Assembly: GCF_008831545.1 (NCBI RefSeq)
Contig: NZ_CP044524.1
Coordinates: 372,001-436,000, forward strand
Source of the DNA: Halorussus halophilus
Lineage (GTDB): Archaea > Halobacteriota > Halobacteria > Halobacteriales > Haladaptataceae
Direction of reading: 5' to 3'
Length of the DNA stretch: 64,000 bases
Of this stretch, positions 42,941 to 50,568 are shown piece after piece. A program made the position numbers and the translations under genes. The stretch's first letter is position 1; each line of letters begins with the position of its first letter. The notes beneath the pieces are model-generated. The model was not told the DNA's origin and did not search any database. It saw only the letters and a list, made by a program, of their open reading frames with translations.

Positions 42941-43085
42941 TTATTGTATCGGCTGTAACTCCGCGCTGAAGTGGCGCAACTCGGCCATCTCCGGCTCTTG
43001 GACGATTTCGAGTCCCGTTATCTCGCCAGCGTCGCGGGAGCGTGAGTCAAATCGGTGTGACCACCTTCGGCTTGTCTGCTCGATA
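42941..43085 (-). pseudogene. Collapsed tryptophanase remnant (5' and 3' ends only)
   Basis: The first half (42941 to about 43040) matches the last 33 codons of the intact tryptophanase at 44933 (TGLEIV-EPEM-ELRHFSAELQP), at roughly 80% of bases. The next part (about 43049-43085) matches the first 12 codons of the same gene (KxKVVTPI) in a different frame, and its start codon is lost. So about 1.2 kb between both ends is missing. It is a fossil second copy of tnaA in the same orientation as the intact copy, which lies 1.85 kb away beyond the low-GC gene pair. Confidence 0.8.
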
Positions 43086-43273
43086 CTATCGTAATCGGCA
43101 ACCACAGACGTATGTGTTCTGTGACAGGGCCGTACTTGAGTTGTCGGTTTTGTGATGCTGATCGCCGGAGGTGAGGACTCTGAGGCTAATCTGGACACTA
43201 GTGCGATAGCAGAGTAGAGGCCTCAAAATCATATTTCATTTAATTATTTACGGTATGAATATAACAACGATAT
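43086..43273. other. AT-rich intergenic stretch between tnaA remnant and protease gene
   Basis: I see no gene. The last 70 bases are unusually AT-rich (tcatttaattatttacggtatgaatataac) and include a likely TATA box for the protease gene at 43274. Its base composition is like that of the two following genes and unlike the flanks. Confidence 0.5.
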
Positions 43274-44329
43274 ATGAGAAATAATAACGCGGACAGATTG
43301 TTAGCTTCCCGAAGAGCGACCCTCCGATCAGTAGCCGCTGGTAGCTTAAGTCTACTCGGCACCGGTATTACTAGTGGCCGTGGCGAGAAAGTTGTGGAAA
43401 TACCGAAGTATCAATCTCATGGAGAGGTGATTGCTTGGCAAAGTGTCTCTCGAAGCTGGTTTGAGCGTACGAAACTCGTGGACGAAGTCGTAGATGACCT
43501 CTGTGAAACGTTCCTACGAACTCCTGAGGTAGAAGCTGTCGAGCAAGTCCCGGGGGACAAGTTGACCAAAAATTATCGAACGGGAAAGGTAGTTGTTCGG
43601 GCAAAATCTGATATTGACAAGGTACGAGCGGCAGTGCCGGAATCAATAGACAACGTGCCAATTTCTGTTGAACCTGCCATGAAACTGCATGATACGACAG
43701 TTCTAGAAGGCGGAATGTCGGGAGGAGCTTTCGACAACGAAGCAACGTTGACTAGCAAAGTCACGTACGGTGGTTCGACACGAATAATGACCGCGAGACA
43801 TATGTTTACCGAAAGCGGTCGCTGTGACCCTACCTTGGACAACAACGCAGCGTACTCGGACGACGAAAAATTTGGAGTGGTTACGGACGATTGGCAATCT
43901 CACGACGTTGCGATTGCGGATGCTCGTGAATCCGATTTCGAGATAGGGTCTGGCATTTATAATCAGCCGGGTTACATCGATGGAGCGGTTGCGAAGAAGG
44001 AGTTGCAGAGAATGCGAGACGAGTATGATTACTCCGTTCGTAAGTACGGTCAAAAGTCACAACTGACGACCGGAGAGAGAGTCATCGGGTTATCTACAAC
44101 TATTACCTGCGATATTAGTGGTTCTGAAGATTTGACTGATCTTGTTCTGACATCTGACGCCCAGTTTGGAGGTGATTCTGGTGCGCCACGCTACGTGGAG
44201 GAATATATCGACGACCTAAATCAGACCGTGCAATATATTATCGGACCAGCAACTCAGAAAAATAGCGATGGTAATGCAGTCGGTGCTGGAGCTTACAAGC
44301 TTGAAAATCAAGAGAGTATCTACTTTTAG
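43274..44329 (+). CDS. Trypsin-like (chymotrypsin-fold) serine protease, Tat-exported, low GC
   Basis: A 351-residue secreted protease. N-terminal Tat signal SRRATLRSVAAGSLSLLG. The S1-type triad is visible: His in MTARHMFT, Asp in DVAIAD (SHDVAIADA), and Ser in FGGDSGAPRY. Between signal and catalytic domain are about 100 residues containing the DDLCETFLRTPEVEAVEQ region, perhaps a propeptide. The GC content and codons (many A/T third bases) differ clearly from the neighbours, pointing to acquisition. The following gene is 55 bases away. Target unknown; exact peptidase family not determined. Confidence 0.82.
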   Translation: MRNNNADRLLASRRATLRSVAAGSLSLLGTGITSGRGEKVVEIPKYQSHGEVIAWQSVSRSWFERTKLVDEVVDDLCETFLRTPEVEAVEQVPGDKLTKNYRTGKVVVRAKSDIDKVRAAVPESIDNVPISVEPAMKLHDTTVLEGGMSGGAFDNEATLTSKVTYGGSTRIMTARHMFTESGRCDPTLDNNAAYSDDEKFGVVTDDWQSHDVAIADARESDFEIGSGIYNQPGYIDGAVAKKELQRMRDEYDYSVRKYGQKSQLTTGERVIGLSTTITCDISGSEDLTDLVLTSDAQFGGDSGAPRYVEEYIDDLNQTVQYIIGPATQKNSDGNAVGAGAYKLENQESIYF

Positions 44330-44384
44330 AGTATCTTATTGAGAACTATCCCATTACTTTATTGACGTTCACATCATCCTTCGA

Positions 44385-44882
44385 ATGATGAGTCGAGCGA
44401 TTATCTACTTCGATGGTAGTGATAGGAATGCACAGAATGTCTTCAATATCGAATTCTCTGATGACGAGTCGGCCCCACTTTGTTCTACAGACGAACTGAT
44501 ATACGATGTCGATGCGTGCCATTGGAAGTTCCCTATTGAAGCACTTAGACGCGAACCAGACTTAGGAGACGACGTACAGCCCGTATCCGTCCCTCGCGAG
44601 AACGTATATCGCGTTATAAAGGAACGAAAAGTTGAGACTGTCTCTGGAATTACCACTGCCGAAGATACCGTCGAAATATTGTTCAACTCCTTACCGGGAG
44701 AGTACACAGAACTAACGAATTCAACAGACGATTTTCTGGAGGTACCTTCGTACAACGACGATACCGAACACTGGCAGTTCGTACATTCAGACCCCGCAGT
44801 ACGACACGATGGACAGCGACTCATCCTGGAACAACACGTCCCACGTGAGCGAGTTCTCTACGCTATTGCTGGGGAAATATAG
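44385..44882 (+). CDS. Unknown low-GC protein with internal HWxF/VPRE duplication
   Basis: A 165-residue protein not assigned to a family. It contains two related halves. One has DACHWKFPIEAL and PVSVPRENVYRVI; the other has DTEHWQFVHSDP and EQHVPRERVLYAI. No signal peptide, membrane helix or enzymatic motif is evident. Start ATG 44385 or 44388. A TATA-like ttactttattgac about 27 bases upstream suggests its own promoter. It shares low GC with the trypsin-like protease in front, so both probably arrived together; an inhibitor or immunity-like partner is one speculative role. Confidence 0.65.
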   Translation: MMSRAIIYFDGSDRNAQNVFNIEFSDDESAPLCSTDELIYDVDACHWKFPIEALRREPDLGDDVQPVSVPRENVYRVIKERKVETVSGITTAEDTVEILFNSLPGEYTELTNSTDDFLEVPSYNDDTEHWQFVHSDPAVRHDGQRLILEQHVPRERVLYAIAGEI

Positions 44883-44932
44883 ACCTGTATTTGAAATACG
44901 GAAAACACGAAAACCCGAGTACCGGTCTGCGT

Positions 44933-46288
44933 CTAGTTAACCGGCTGTAGCTCCGCGCTGAAGTGCCGAAGCTCTTTCATCTCCGGTTCTTCGACTATTT
45001 CTAGCCCAGTAGTCTCGCCAGCGTCACGGCGCTCGGCGACCGATTCGAACGTCTCGGCGACGTGTTCGAGGTGGTCCGTGCCGTAGGTTCGGCGCGGGAG
45101 CGCCAGTCGGACGAGTTCCGGCCGGTCGGTGTCGGGGAACGCGAAGCTACCGAGTTCGACGCCGCGAACTGCGCCCTCCCGGTAGAGTTCACAGACCAGC
45201 ACCTGTCCAGGGAACTGCTCGGCCGGAATGTCTGGGAAGAACGCGTCTGCATCGACGTAGATAGCGTGGCCGCCCGTGGGAAGGTGAACCGGCACGTCGC
45301 GCTCGGCGAGTAGTTCCCCGAGTTGCTGGACCTGGCCGACCCGGTCCGCGACGTAGGCCTCCTCGACTGACTCACGCAGACCGACCGCCATCGCTTCGAT
45401 GTCGCGGCCCGACATGCCGCCGTAGGTGGTGAACCCTTCGTAGAGGATGCCGCGCTGGCGTACCCCCTCGTAGAGGCCATCGAGCGCTCCGTCGTCACTG
45501 ATGCCAACGAACCCGCCGATGTTGACCAGTCCGTCTTTCTTGCCGCTCATGATGATGGCGTCGGCCTCGGCGAGTTGTTCGCGGGCGATGTCAGCCACGG
45601 AGTGGTCGGCGAACTCGTCTTCGCGCTCCTTAACGAAGTAGGCGTTCTCCGCAAAGCGACAGGCGTCGATGACGAAGTGAGCGTCGAGGTCGTCGGCGAC
45701 CTCGCGGGCCGCACGCAGGTTCTCGATGCTCACTGGTTGGCCCGCCAGCGAGTTGTTCGTGATAGTCACGAGAACAGCGGGAACGTTCTCCGCGCCGACT
45801 TCGTCCGCGAGGTCCCGAACCTTCTCCACGTCGAGGTTACCGGCGAATTGCTGGTCGCTCGACAGTGCGCCCTCTATCGGACAATCCACAGGTTCTGCGC
45901 CAGCGTTGGCGATGTGAGCGCGCGTCGTGTCGAAGTGGGTGTTGTTCGGCACGTAGTCGCCCTCCGAGACGAGTGCGCCGTAGAGGACGTTCTCGGCACC
46001 GCGACCCTGATGTGCGGGGACGATTCGTTCGAAGCCCATCACGTCCGAGACGGCCGATTGCAGGCGTTCGAAACTCGAACTGCCAGCGTACGCTTCGTCG
46101 CCACGCATCATGGCTGCCCACTGCTCGTCGCTCATGGTGCCGGTGCCGCTGTCGGTCAGTAAATCGACGTACACCGAGTCGGAGTCTAGATTGAAGACGT
46201 TGTAGCCCGCGGTTTCGAGGTTCGCCGTCCGCTCGTCGCGGTCGGGGAGGCGAATCGGGGTGACCACCTTCGACTTGTACGCTCGCAT
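44933..46288 (-). CDS. tnaA: Tryptophanase / tyrosine phenol-lyase family
   Basis: A 451-residue PLP-dependent beta-eliminating lyase (tryptophan to indole, pyruvate and ammonia). Marker regions: MTDSGT-type start LTDSGTGTMSDEQWAAMM, VPAHQGRGAENVLY, ITNNSLAGQPVS, the PLP Lys in IIMSGKKDGLVN, and EGFTTYGGMSGRDIEAMAVGL. Length fits TnaA/TPL. ATG 46288 begins RAYKSKVVTPIR; the extra codons to 46393 are not coding. A TATA-like atatatt lies about 27 bases upstream (46310-46316). A collapsed second copy is found at 42941-43085. Trp versus Tyr preference is not fixed from sequence alone. Confidence 0.88.
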   Translation of the reverse strand: MRAYKSKVVTPIRLPDRDERTANLETAGYNVFNLDSDSVYVDLLTDSGTGTMSDEQWAAMMRGDEAYAGSSSFERLQSAVSDVMGFERIVPAHQGRGAENVLYGALVSEGDYVPNNTHFDTTRAHIANAGAEPVDCPIEGALSSDQQFAGNLDVEKVRDLADEVGAENVPAVLVTITNNSLAGQPVSIENLRAAREVADDLDAHFVIDACRFAENAYFVKEREDEFADHSVADIAREQLAEADAIIMSGKKDGLVNIGGFVGISDDGALDGLYEGVRQRGILYEGFTTYGGMSGRDIEAMAVGLRESVEEAYVADRVGQVQQLGELLAERDVPVHLPTGGHAIYVDADAFFPDIPAEQFPGQVLVCELYREGAVRGVELGSFAFPDTDRPELVRLALPRRTYGTDHLEHVAETFESVAERRDAGETTGLEIVEEPEMKELRHFSAELQPVN

Positions 46289-46307
46289 GTCCGTGGAGTC
46301 GCCGACC

Positions 46308-46318
46308 GGAGATATATT
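46308..46318 (-). promoter_or_regulatory. TATA-like element of tnaA
   Basis: On the minus strand taatatatctc lies 20-30 bases before the tnaA start codon, as in leaderless haloarchaeal promoters. Confidence 0.45.
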
Positions 46319-46522
46319 ACTGGCGTGATGTATCCGTCCATCGATGGTCTGTTTCGGTACGTGGAACCCGACTCTGTCCGTCGGCGGATACAATCACAGT
46401 TCTCTCCCCGCCCGCAACGAAAGCTATTATTTGATGCTTTTCCCGGGGTAAAGTTTAGAATTATTAGTTGTCAGTCAACGCCCGGTAGTATTATAGAACT
46501 GCTCACGCTGTCATTTGGTATC

Positions 46523-46906
46523 ATGTCGGACGACGCTTCGAACGCAGACGACAATTGCAGGCCGTCCTTCGACCGAGAGACGTTCGACGCTTCGCGATTC
46601 TCGGACTCGGATTTGCTCGTGCGTCTCGCGAACCGGCGCTGTCGGTACGTCGTCGAGTACTTCACAGACTCCTCGGTCCGAGTGGCGGACATCGACGCAC
46701 TGGTGGACGAGGTCATCCTCCGGGAAGAGAGCGAGAGTACGCCGACACAACGCAGACACGTCGCCATCTCGTTACATCACAATCACCTACCGAAACTGGC
46801 CGACATGGGTGTCGTGTCGTACGACGCCCGCTCTCGAACCGTCAGATACCGAGACGACCACCGCATCGAGAGCTACGTATCCCTATACGACGAGTTAGAT
46901 TTGTAA
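46523..46906 (+). CDS. DUF7344-type winged-helix regulator
   Basis: A 127-residue protein of the haloarchaeal DUF7344 family, often described as winged-helix DNA-binding. Core: FSDSDLLVRLANRRCRYVVEYFTDSS, then VEVILREESES-like helix, and HVAISLHHNHLPKLADMGVVSYDARSRTV, the recognition helix and wing. The gene is divergent from tnaA (235 bases), so it could regulate tnaA. Preceded by gtattatagaac, a TATA-like site. Starts ATG 46523. Confidence 0.72.
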   Translation: MSDDASNADDNCRPSFDRETFDASRFSDSDLLVRLANRRCRYVVEYFTDSSVRVADIDALVDEVILREESESTPTQRRHVAISLHHNHLPKLADMGVVSYDARSRTVRYRDDHRIESYVSLYDELDL

Positions 46907-47023
46907 ATGAACATCGGCTAATGCGATTATTCCGACCTCATATTTTAGATATGTGTACGATTTCACTCAAATCTCCAAAACGAGCCGATACCAATAAGGT
47001 CGTCCGAATCCATTCGCTCACCG

Positions 47024-48040
47024 GTGGCACGGTTCGACGACTCCCCCGACTCCTTCGAGGCCGTTCGAGGGATCGAGAACGACGACGAGCGGATAGAGCG
47101 CGTCGAGCGCTGCGAACTACCGAACGGCGTCCGGACGCTCGTCGAGGAGTACGAGGAGACGGTCGGGGAACGTGACCGGTTTCTCTGGCAGTGGCTCTAC
47201 TTCATGTTCCCGGCTGTCACGCTTTCCTGTGTCGATTCGACGTTCGAGGAGCGAGTTCGCGACCAGAAACTACTCGCCTCGCTGTTCGTCGTCCTGCTGG
47301 ACGACCTCGGTGAGCGACAGATGGACCGGCCGACCTTCGAAGAGGCGTCGAAGATTCCGTCGCCACATCAGCGTTGCCGACCGGAGCGGGAGGCGGTCAA
47401 CGAGGAGTACGTCGCGTTCGCCGAGCGGGTGTGGGAGGCGTTCGAAGAGCAACTAGCTACCGCACCGCGCTACAGCGACTTCGAGTCGATATTCGAGTTC
47501 GACGTGAAGCAGAACCTCAACGCCATCGACTACTCGTACACGGTGAACCAACACCTCGAAATGGCGACGCTCGACGAGGTTACGACCTACGATTGCCACA
47601 ACATGATGCTGTTCACGTACGTCAACATCGACCTCATGCACTCGCCGTCGTTCGACCGGGGAGAACTGGCGTCGCTTCGACAGGTCGTTTCGCGGGCCCA
47701 ACGAATGGCGCGCGTCGGCAACTGGGTCACGACGTGGGAACGAGAACTCCGAGAAGGTGACTACAGTTCCGGCGTCGTCGTGTACGCGCTCGAAAACGAC
47801 ATCGTCGATAGAGAAGAACTCTACAAACTGAGCGCCGGTCGATTCGGACCAGGGTGTGACGAACTCGTCGAACGGATACAGAACCGTGGCGTCGAAGAGA
47901 TGTTCCTCGACGAGTGGCATCAGAACCACGAGGAGATAGAACAGATACAGAGCCAGTTGACGTCTGTGGACGTCGATTCGTTCCTCTCGGGGATGGAGAA
48001 ACTGCTCTCGTACCACCTTGCAAGCCGAGGTTTGAAATGA
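47024..48040 (+). CDS. Putative class I terpene-synthase-fold protein
   Basis: A 338-residue all-helical protein. Two metal-binding motifs of class I terpene cyclases appear at expected places: LLDDLGERQ (Asp93, Asp94, Glu97; DDxxE type) and VGNWVTTWERELREGD with Asn233, Thr237 and Glu241 (NSE/DTE spacing N-x3-S/T-x3-E). The latter is followed by the typical acidic GD and VVVYALEND, and the distance between motifs (about 140 residues) also fits. Cyclisation of a prenyl diphosphate to a terpene would follow. Homology is inferred by motif only. GTG start at 47024, 27 bases after a TATA-like ccaataagg. It overlaps the following HTH gene by 4 bases. Confidence 0.6.
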   Translation: MARFDDSPDSFEAVRGIENDDERIERVERCELPNGVRTLVEEYEETVGERDRFLWQWLYFMFPAVTLSCVDSTFEERVRDQKLLASLFVVLLDDLGERQMDRPTFEEASKIPSPHQRCRPEREAVNEEYVAFAERVWEAFEEQLATAPRYSDFESIFEFDVKQNLNAIDYSYTVNQHLEMATLDEVTTYDCHNMMLFTYVNIDLMHSPSFDRGELASLRQVVSRAQRMARVGNWVTTWERELREGDYSSGVVVYALENDIVDREELYKLSAGRFGPGCDELVERIQNRGVEEMFLDEWHQNHEEIEQIQSQLTSVDVDSFLSGMEKLLSYHLASRGLK

Positions 48041-48837
48041 ACCGACCAAGAGAACAATCGGGAACCGACTCTCGCTCGATCGACGACCTACTGGTTGACG
48101 CCGTGAAACGCGCCGAACTGTTCGACACGCTCAAACAGGGCCGACACGAAACGCCGGAGTTGGTCGATTCGCTCAACATGTCTCGTTCGACGGTCCACCG
48201 AACGACTCGTTCGTTCAGCGAAAAAGGACTCCTCGAAGAGACGGACGATGGGTACGAACTGACCGAGTTCGGTCACTCGGTCGCCGACGCAGTCGAGGCG
48301 TTCCGGACTGAGGTCTCGACGGCGTACGACCTCGAAACGTTTCTGAACATCGCGGAGCCGACTGCGGTGGACGTTCCGTTGCCTGCGTTCGAGGACGCGA
48401 CTGTCACCCATCCGAAACCCCGCCAGCCACACTTCGCGGTCAAGCGCATCATCGAACTCATCGAGTCGTCCGAATCGGTGCGACTGTTTTCGAGTATCAT
48501 CTCTCCATTTTACGTCGATGTCGCCCACCGGGAGATGCTAAACGGAACGGAAATCGAAGTCATCTTCGAATACGACGTCGTCGATATCATCGCGTCAGAG
48601 TACACCGCCAAAGCGACCGAAGCTGCCGAGACTGGACTGTTCGAAGTCCGCGTCCGCGACGACCTTCCGTTCGAGCTGTTCATTTTCGACGACCGGATCG
48701 GCATGGCGGCACACGACGAGCAGGGAATCGCCCGGGTGTTCGTCGAATCCGAGTGCCCGAAGGCCGTCACGTGGGCCGAGGACGTGTACGAACAGTTCAA
48801 ATCTGACGCCGACGAGGTCTCGATGGCGCAGTATTGA
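48037..48837 (+). CDS. Haloarchaeal HTH transcriptional regulator (COG4742 type), coupled to the terpene-synthase-like gene
   Basis: A 266-residue regulator. The N-terminal winged helix (residues 25-85) is LFDTLKQGRHETPELVDSL and SRSTVHRTTRSF with GLLEETDDGYEL. The C-terminal domain (about 100-260) is the family's sensor-like part (VRLFSSIISPFYVDVAH, LFIFDDRIGMAAHDEQG). ATG 48037 overlaps the stop of the upstream gene (ATGA), so both are co-translated. It is related to the regulator at 19150. It probably senses a signal linked to the product of the upstream gene. Confidence 0.82.
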   Translation: MNRPREQSGTDSRSIDDLLVDAVKRAELFDTLKQGRHETPELVDSLNMSRSTVHRTTRSFSEKGLLEETDDGYELTEFGHSVADAVEAFRTEVSTAYDLETFLNIAEPTAVDVPLPAFEDATVTHPKPRQPHFAVKRIIELIESSESVRLFSSIISPFYVDVAHREMLNGTEIEVIFEYDVVDIIASEYTAKATEAAETGLFEVRVRDDLPFELFIFDDRIGMAAHDEQGIARVFVESECPKAVTWAEDVYEQFKSDADEVSMAQY

Positions 48838-49094
48838 GGACGTTCTGGAACTTCTCTGACGGCAGTCCCGCCAGCGTCGTTTCATCGATGAACAGCTGTT
48901 CACTATCGAACAGCAGTTCAGGAACCAACGTCGTTTCTGAACTGAATCCCGTCCCATAATTCGGTAGCGGCCGCCGATGATTATAAGTGGGTTTGCCCCC
49001 TATGAGTGTGCAACACCTCGGCGAAGGAGGTACTCGAGAGTTGACTCGTGAGTCCAAGTAGCCCCAGTTCTCGTCACAAACCCCCAAGGAAACC
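48838..49094. other. Leader region before the HalOD1 gene
   Basis: This gap contains a TATA-like gattataagt at about 48979-48988, and a possible 19-codon open frame at 49002-49061 that ends in TAG. I see no other gene on either strand with coding character. Confidence 0.4.
49002..49061 (+). CDS. Possible leaderless 19-residue upstream ORF
   Basis: ATG at 49002 lies 20-27 bases after gattataag (48979-48987), which fits a leaderless start. The peptide begins MSVQHLGEGG and ends in a basic RESK, then stops with TAG 34 bases before the HalOD1 ATG. It may be a leader peptide or the start of the message with no function of its own. Shape of evidence is weak, because 19 codons are short. Confidence 0.3.
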   Translation: MSVQHLGEGGTRELTRESK

Positions 49095-49400
49095 ATGCTA
49101 GACACCAACCGACTCGTTGACGACCGAGACTTCATGACCGAACCCCATCACGTTCGGTACGACCCGACGGACAGCACCAACATCACCGAATCGATTGCGA
49201 TTGCAATCGCAGAACTCGAAGGCGTTCATCCCCTAGAGTTGGACCCCCTCTACGGTGCGGTCAACCCCGAATCGTTGGAAAAGTTCGTCGCTCACGGTGG
49301 GTCCGACGAGTTCGGCGGGGAGATGTCTCTCACGTTCGAAGGCTACTCAGTGACGGTACACGCGAGTGGCCTCGTCGAAATAGAACGGATCGACGTGTAG
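49095..49400 (+). CDS. HalOD1 output-domain protein
   Basis: A 101-residue single HalOD1 domain. Core features: ITESIAIAIAELEGVHPLELDPLYGAVNPESLEKFV and EMSLTFEGYSVTVHASGLVEI. HalOD1 proteins are typical haloarchaeal outputs thought to act downstream of signalling modules; many are stand-alone. The N-terminal 25 residues are acidic and not part of the domain. Preceded by aaggaaacc before ATG 49095. Molecular partner unknown. Confidence 0.82.
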   Translation: MLDTNRLVDDRDFMTEPHHVRYDPTDSTNITESIAIAIAELEGVHPLELDPLYGAVNPESLEKFVAHGGSDEFGGEMSLTFEGYSVTVHASGLVEIERIDV

Positions 49401-49871
49401 CTTTTCTGGATAGTCGAAGAGTAGTCCTCGAAAGAATCGCTGGAAAACCGAGAATTGGACCTAGACGGGAGACGTTTTCCTCGGCCCGTACGACCGTGCT
49501 GACTTTTGCCAGTTTCACGAACACCGCTTTCGTGGCGTCCGTTACTTGGTCTTCACGCGTCGCCACCTAGGTGGCTCCGTATTGGGCCGGTTCGGTTCTC
49601 CTTCGGGGTGTTCGACCTCGTGACCCTGTTACAGGTCCTTTAGTTGAGGCCCCTAACTACGTTCTTTTCCATCCAATCGGACAGTTCGAGCGTAGTCGTC
49701 CGGTGAATCCTCCCGGTTCTCGCCAATACTTCGTAGGTCGGGAAAGGTAGTAAACGTTTTTCGGCATTCCATGATAGGTATTCTCTCACACAGTCGTCCG
49801 GGCGAACGTATCTACATCGACGAACGCGATGGGGGAATGGTATTTGCCGATAGCCACGAAACTGTCCCTCA
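49401..49871. other. 471-base stretch without a confident gene
   Basis: No complete gene is seen. On the minus strand a frame is open across 49640-49871 (text such as TYEVLARTGRIHRTTTLELSDW) but continues as antisense into the next gene and has no family that I recognise. Around 49480-49566 a second minus-strand frame has coding-like text too. Both may be relics of an old insertion. Confidence 0.4.
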
Positions 49872-50522
49872 ATGGCCGAGCATCCCCTCAAACAACGGTT
49901 CGTCCTCGACACGTCCGTGTTCATCACAGACGAAATCCGCCGTGGTGACGAGGACGTCGAACAGGCGGTACTCCGCCTCCTCGACCTCGTCGCGGAAGCG
50001 AAGTTGACGCTCAACATCTCCTGTTACGTGCCGCCGTCGATATACGAGGAGTTGACCACGATGCTCGAAAGTCGCGGCGTCTCCGAGGAAGTGTTCTCGA
50101 AACTCAACACGTGGGTCATCAAGAAGAACCCGGCACGCTTCGAGGTGATGATTCCGGCCGAAATCGTCTACGGGTTCATCGACGAGATGAGCGACCGGGT
50201 CAACAAGGGGTTGCGCGTTTCGGAGGAGGCAGTCCGCGAAGCCCACGAACTCGAAGACAAAACGGTCGAAGGCGAAGAGTACATGACCGAAGTGGACGAG
50301 CTAATTTCGGACCTCCGCGACAAGTACCGTCGCGCGCTCCGCCGGGGCGTCCTCGACTCCCGGGAAGACTTCGACCTGCTGATTCTGGCCCGCGAACTCG
50401 ACGCTGGAATCGTCACCGAGGACACCGGCATCGTCGCGTGGGCAGAAGATTTCGGCCTGCGGTACCTGAAGGGACGAGACTTCCCGCTGTTGCTCGAAGA
50501 GTATCTAGACGCGAACGAGTGA
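49872..50522 (+). CDS. HARP: protein-only RNase P homologue / RNA ligase partner (PIN-like)
   Basis: A 216-residue PIN-like nuclease of the UPF0278/RNA-ligase-partner family, known as HARP (homologue of Aquifex RNase P). Acidic residues: [15 protein letters not shown] (Asp), [35 protein letters not shown], then DVDEL-like helix, [34 protein letters not shown] with the catalytic Asp/Glu cluster. HARP can trim tRNA 5' leaders, but studies in haloarchaea indicate it is not the main RNase P. Stop is 46 bases before the next gene. Confidence 0.9.
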   Translation: MAEHPLKQRFVLDTSVFITDEIRRGDEDVEQAVLRLLDLVAEAKLTLNISCYVPPSIYEELTTMLESRGVSEEVFSKLNTWVIKKNPARFEVMIPAEIVYGFIDEMSDRVNKGLRVSEEAVREAHELEDKTVEGEEYMTEVDELISDLRDKYRRALRRGVLDSREDFDLLILARELDAGIVTEDTGIVAWAEDFGLRYLKGRDFPLLLEEYLDANE

Positions 50523-50568
50523 ACTGCCTGCCCGGACACTCATTACTTCGGGGTACCTCTCGTGCCAC

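Noticed and set aside
49640-50017. Minus-strand frame as a transposase fragment
   Set aside because: Half of it is antisense to HARP, and the rest (TYEVLARTGRIHRTTTLELSDW) matches no transposase family that I can name.
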